From the IMG/VR virus record IMGVR_UViG_3300036771_000052, positions 1 through 64,000 of that record: a DNA stretch of 64,000 nt, one strand, 5' to 3'. The stretch's first letter is position 1. The number at the start of each line of letters is the position of its first letter. A program made the translations under genes and the position numbers. Source of the DNA: a virus. Below are positions 61,471-64,000 of the stretch, in pieces. The notes beneath the pieces are model-generated. The model worked only from the letters and a program-made list of their open reading frames with translations. It ran no database searches and was not told the DNA's origin.

Positions 61471-61829
61471 AGGCCGACCATGATGCGGAAGTAAGCCTTT
61501 CAGCCGCGAGTCGGACCTGCTTTTGCCTCCTTCATGAGGAGGTGGGACCCGGAGTTGGCGAGGTCCCGGGTCCCACCTCCAACAACTCAATCTCCCCGCC
61601 GACCAACAAAAAAGCGATACCCATCTTGGTACCGTCGGCGGGGTCCTAACCAGCCAGCCGGGACCATGGGAAACACGATAGCCAGACAGTGTTTGTCCTG
61701 GCTGGCTCCTAATCTTCCCCGCCGACCAGGTGTTGCGCGGTAACCACAGAGACTGCGTCGGCGGGGTCTTAAGCAGCGGCAACGACCAGGTCTTCGTCGA
61801 CACCCATATGCCTAACGTCGTTTGTCGCT
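61471..61829 (+). repeat. Hairpin array, block 1 (5 units)
   Basis: Units at 61471-61518, 61594-61643, 61653-61706, 61717-61766 and 61775-61829. The core is GAC-CA-N10-GNNNNCCA-N10-GTC on an 8-13-bp helix whose sequence differs (CCCCGCCGAC/GTCGGCGGGG; GCCAGCCGGGAC/GTCCTGGCTGGC). N10 pairs: ACAAAAAAGC+TCTTGGTACC, TGGGAAACAC+GACAGTGTTT, GGTGTTGCGC+CAGAGACTGC, GGTCTTCGTC+TATGCCTAAC. The first unit has CCT and an 11-base second box. TCCTAA-type linkers separate units. Another plain 15-bp hairpin lies at 61538-61580. The fourth linker leads into the ribosome-binding site of gene 61852. Confidence 0.88.
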
Positions 61830-61851
61830 CCGATCAAAGAGGAGAAACGCA

Positions 61852-62415
61852 ATGCCAGGTTTCGATCTACGCGCTCTCGTCAAAGACATCTGTGACAGCT
61901 CGGCGCTGACCAACGATGATGAGCTGACGAAGGAAGTGTTGTCTCAGATCGCGCCGGCCGACGAGCATGCGGCGTTGGAGCAGTCGTTGCCGGCATTCAT
62001 GCAGCGTTTTCTGTCACGGGACCATCGTCCGCTGGCGGCGCCACAGTCAACCCCCGCCAGCCAAGGTGGTACTGATGACCAACCAGGCTCCGCTGGCGGG
62101 GGTCCTCAGCCATTCCGTTCACCGAAAGTCGAAGGCGTCCGTTCCTGGTATCAGGAGTGGAAGAGCCAGTGTGACGGCGCTCGGGTGAACGTTGGCCGGA
62201 ACGAACGCAAGTTCTTCGGGGATTGTACGTTGGAGGATTTGGCGTATATTTCTCAGCATCGGCGTAAGTTGGCGGCGGCGAATCTTGATGCCGCTGACTA
62301 TGTTGATCGGGTTGCTGAGTTGATGCAGAAGCATGGTGTGAAGCTTGCGCGGCAGTTGCCGGAGGATGCGGTTCGCCAGTTGGCTGGCGGTAAGTTGGCT
62401 GGCGGTGCGCAGTGA
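61852..62415 (+). CDS. Array-associated protein A (187 aa)
   Basis: AGAGGAGAAACGCA sets the start at 61852. MPGFDLRALVKDICDSSALT; residues about 65-85 are translated from a hairpin unit; the C-terminal half is helical (VRSWYQEWKSQCDGARVNVG, then LEDLAYISQHRRKLAAANLD). It carries no enzymatic motif. Overlaps the next gene as GTGA. The protein family is not recognised; co-transcription with the array suggests it binds or processes it. Confidence 0.75.
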   Translation: MPGFDLRALVKDICDSSALTNDDELTKEVLSQIAPADEHAALEQSLPAFMQRFLSRDHRPLAAPQSTPASQGGTDDQPGSAGGGPQPFRSPKVEGVRSWYQEWKSQCDGARVNVGRNERKFFGDCTLEDLAYISQHRRKLAAANLDAADYVDRVAELMQKHGVKLARQLPEDAVRQLAGGKLAGGAQ

Positions 62416-62979
62416 CTTCGACGCTCCCAAGGCAGGTCCATCATGACCATGATCTTGCCGGCACCCATAAAGGCGGCGTCGTGGTGGACCCCCAAACAGC
62501 CAGCCAGGACCAAACACCCGGCGATTCCCATACGCGTGGCGTCTTGGCTGGCACTGAGCTCCCCGTCGACCATGGCAAGGTCGACACCCATAACGCGCAT
62601 GTCGGCGGGGTCCTAGACAGTGGCAACGATCAAACTAGATGCGACGACTACGACGGTCCCGTCGTTGCTGCTTCAGATTCCCCGACGACCATCCCGATCC
62701 CGTCCTCCATAGATGGCACGTCGCCGGGGTCTCAATCTACCGTCGACCATACTGAGTGTGATTCCCACCTCGGAACTGTCGACGGTGTGAACGGAACACC
62801 AGGCCAGGCCACGAGAGGAATGAGGTCCAACGATGCCTCGTTTGGTTTGGTGTTCCGTGAATCAGACTCCCCGGCGACCAGCCAGCAGGCGTCATCCATG
62901 GTGAATCCGTCGCCGGGGTCCCAAAACAGCGCCACCGACCATGCCACAACCGAGAACCACGGCCGCCATGTCGGTGGCG
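62051..62979 (+). repeat. Hairpin array, block 2 (10 units inside two genes)
   Basis: Units at 62051-62102, 62435-62490, 62499-62552, 62561-62610, 62619-62672, 62680-62729, 62739-62786, 62791-62858, 62869-62918 and 62930-62979. All ten keep the 10/8/10 spacing of the core. Some stems need G-U pairs, as in GGTCCATCATGAC/GTCGTGGTGGACC, which suggests selection on RNA pairing. The first unit lies in gene 61852, the others in gene 62412. Here the linkers avoid in-frame stops (TCCTCAG, TCTCAAT) where intergenic units have TAA. Confidence 0.88.
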
Positions 62980-63788
62980 TGTTAGACGATCAGTCAGATT
63001 CAGTTACGTCGAAGCGGTCGCTGAATCTGACTGATCCCCTCCTCAGCCTCGCTGCGGACATTGTTGACGACTTGGAAAAGGTTCGCGTAGCTAACGAGAA
63101 CCGACTACGGCAACTCACCCGCAGCGAAGGAGACAAGGACGGTCAGAACCGCGGTTGGGGGTTGGACCTCGACCATCCGGATGTGGCGAGACTCGCCGGA
63201 CTCGTCGACCTGTTGATCGCGGCGGAGAAACAGGCGATTAAGAACCTCGAAATCCACATGAAGCAACACCCGCTGGGTCCGTGGGTGAAGCTAGCGAAGG
63301 GAGTCGGGGAGAAACAAGCGGCTCGACTGCTGGCGGCGATCGGTGACCCGTATTGGAATGAGCTGAAGAATCGGCCGCGGCGAGTAGCGGAGCTCCGATC
63401 GTACTGTGGGTATGGGGATGCGGAGAAGCAGGTGCGCCGTAAGGGTGTGAAGGCGAATTGGTCGGCGGATGCGAAGAAACGCGCATATCTGGTGGCTACG
63501 TCGATCATCAAAGCGGGTGGTCCGTATCGTGAGGTGTATGACCAGGCTCGCGCGAAATATGACGGCGCGGTCCATACGTCGGAGTGTCGGCGGTGTGGTC
63601 CGGCGGGGAAGCCTGCTCTTCCGGGGTCTCCGTTGTCTGCTGGTCATCAGCATGCTCGTGGTTTGCGAGCTATTTGTAAGGCTGTGTTGAAGGATTTGTG
63701 GTTTGAGGCTCGTAGCCTTCATGGTGTCCCCGACGATCAACGGTATCACGATAACCATCAAGCGATCGTCGTCGGGGACTCTAGTTAA
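62412..63788 (+). CDS. Array-associated protein B with IS110-type C-terminal domain
   Basis: 458 residues. GTG start overlapping the stop of protein A; internal starts such as 62899 are possible. Residues about 1-200 are encoded by hairpin units and are low-complexity with repeats (DHGKVDTHNAHVGGVLD). Residues about 210-290 are helical (DIVDDLEKVRVANENRLRQL), then GVGEKQAARLLAAIGDPYWN and VAELRSYCGYGDAEKQVRRK resemble the HhH-containing Transposase_20 domain of IS110-family recombinases; ARGLRAICKAVLKDLWFEAR closes it. The DEDD/RuvC-like catalytic half is absent. It probably binds nucleic acid, perhaps the hairpins. Confidence 0.75.
   Translation: MTSTLPRQVHHDHDLAGTHKGGVVVDPQTASQDQTPGDSHTRGVLAGTELPVDHGKVDTHNAHVGGVLDSGNDQTRCDDYDGPVVAASDSPTTIPIPSSIDGTSPGSQSTVDHTECDSHLGTVDGVNGTPGQATRGMRSNDASFGLVFRESDSPATSQQASSMVNPSPGSQNSATDHATTENHGRHVGGVLDDQSDSVTSKRSLNLTDPLLSLAADIVDDLEKVRVANENRLRQLTRSEGDKDGQNRGWGLDLDHPDVARLAGLVDLLIAAEKQAIKNLEIHMKQHPLGPWVKLAKGVGEKQAARLLAAIGDPYWNELKNRPRRVAELRSYCGYGDAEKQVRRKGVKANWSADAKKRAYLVATSIIKAGGPYREVYDQARAKYDGAVHTSECRRCGPAGKPALPGSPLSAGHQHARGLRAICKAVLKDLWFEARSLHGVPDDQRYHDNHQAIVVGDSS
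62988..63036 (+). repeat. 16-bp perfect inverted repeat inside protein B gene
   Basis: GATCAGTCAGATTCAG pairs with CTGAATCTGACTGATC over a 17-base loop. It directly follows the last unit of block 2, lacks the core motifs, and marks the junction between the hairpin-encoded N-terminus and the conserved C-terminal domain. Confidence 0.7.
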
Positions 63789-64000
63789 TTGACATCCCCG
63801 GCGACCAGAGTATGCGCGATAACCAATTCGTTTTCGTCGCCGGGGTCCTAATCTCCTCCACCGGTTATGCCGAATCCGGTCTCCAATAGATCCAGCGCCG
63901 GTGGAGACCTAAGCAGTTCCGGAAGTCAGGATATCTGCGTTACCCATGTGGCATCCGCTTCCGGGACCTCTAACTTCAAGGATGCTGACTTGACCAGCGA
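63726..64000 (+). repeat. Hairpin array, block 3, continues beyond window
   Basis: Units at 63726-63779 (over the end of gene B), 63796-63845, 63856-63906 and 63916-63967, and the start of another from about 63974 to the window end. Box pairs: ACGGTATCAC+TCAAGCGATC, GAGTATGCGC+ATTCGTTTTC, GGATATCTGC+TGTGGCATCC; one unit has a longer second box. Linkers again hold TAA (TCCTAATCT, ACCTAAGCA, TCTAACTTC). No gene is seen here. Confidence 0.85.

Noticed and set aside
61297-61803. 168-residue minus-strand frame across the array
   Set aside because: It translates hairpin units antisense, lacks a ribosome-binding site and has no motif.
61471-64000. CRISPR array
   Set aside because: There is no constant repeat; both stem and inserts vary while only short motifs and lengths are fixed, and no cas gene is present.
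61471-64000. Integron attC sites
   Set aside because: The units lack the RYYYAAC/GTTRRRY core sites, there are no cassette genes between most units and the nearby recombinase is a phage integrase.

Overview
The window is most of the genome of a temperate, long-tailed (siphovirus-like) bacteriophage or prophage of a high-G+C Gram-positive (Actinomycetota-type) host. The evidence is a complete head, portal and tail gene order (large terminase, portal, MuF-like protein, HK97-type prohead protease, major capsid, connectors, major tail protein, frameshifted tail chaperones, a 1589-residue tape measure and minor tail proteins), a GH25 lysin with membrane-protein candidates for holins, a tyrosine integrase with a divergent excisionase, a Cro/CI-like repressor, frequent GTG starts and strong G/C third positions. 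No host gene is seen, so phage genome and integrated prophage cannot be told apart.

Layout. 1-5194: a leftward cluster of small unrecognised genes, most separated by one stem-loop each. 5195-6039: a non-coding stretch very rich in GATC, with five CAGTTGATC copies and a 22-bp palindrome. 6040-7398: two endonuclease VII-type genes and a zinc-motif homing-endonuclease-type gene. 7740-13579: a leftward, tightly coupled operon of small genes (zinc-binding, membrane, XRE regulator, lipoprotein). 13679-50331: the rightward late operon. The terminase P-loop holds a full-length class 3 intein; a minor tail gene appears split by a four-gene insertion that includes a 2-oxoglutarate/Fe(II) oxygenase; a fibre-like protein has about 34 repeats of 20 residues; the end of the operon encodes a His-rich secreted peptide, a secreted protein, a sortase and the lysis genes. 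50343-50435: a double hairpin between convergent operons. 50446-58415: leftward genes, including a HicB-like protein, a methyltransferase, membrane proteins and a run of overlapping small genes, plus two tRNA-like genes whose 3' halves lie upstream of their 5' halves. 58841-61188: integrase, excisionase and repressor.

61317-64000 is the most unusual part. A promoter that shares a 19-bp element with the leftward early promoter is followed by at least 19 imperfect hairpins, each about 50 nt, continuing past the window end. Seventeen have exactly the same core: GAC-CA-N10-GNNNNCCA-N10-GTC, on a helix whose sequence changes but whose pairing is kept. The two ten-base boxes differ in every unit. 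Two coupled genes sit inside the array and carry units within their reading frames; the second ends in a domain like the C-terminal (Transposase_20/HhH) part of IS110-family recombinases. I read this as a possible array of guide-like structured RNAs or DNA hairpins with a dedicated binding protein. No function is demonstrated by sequence alone.
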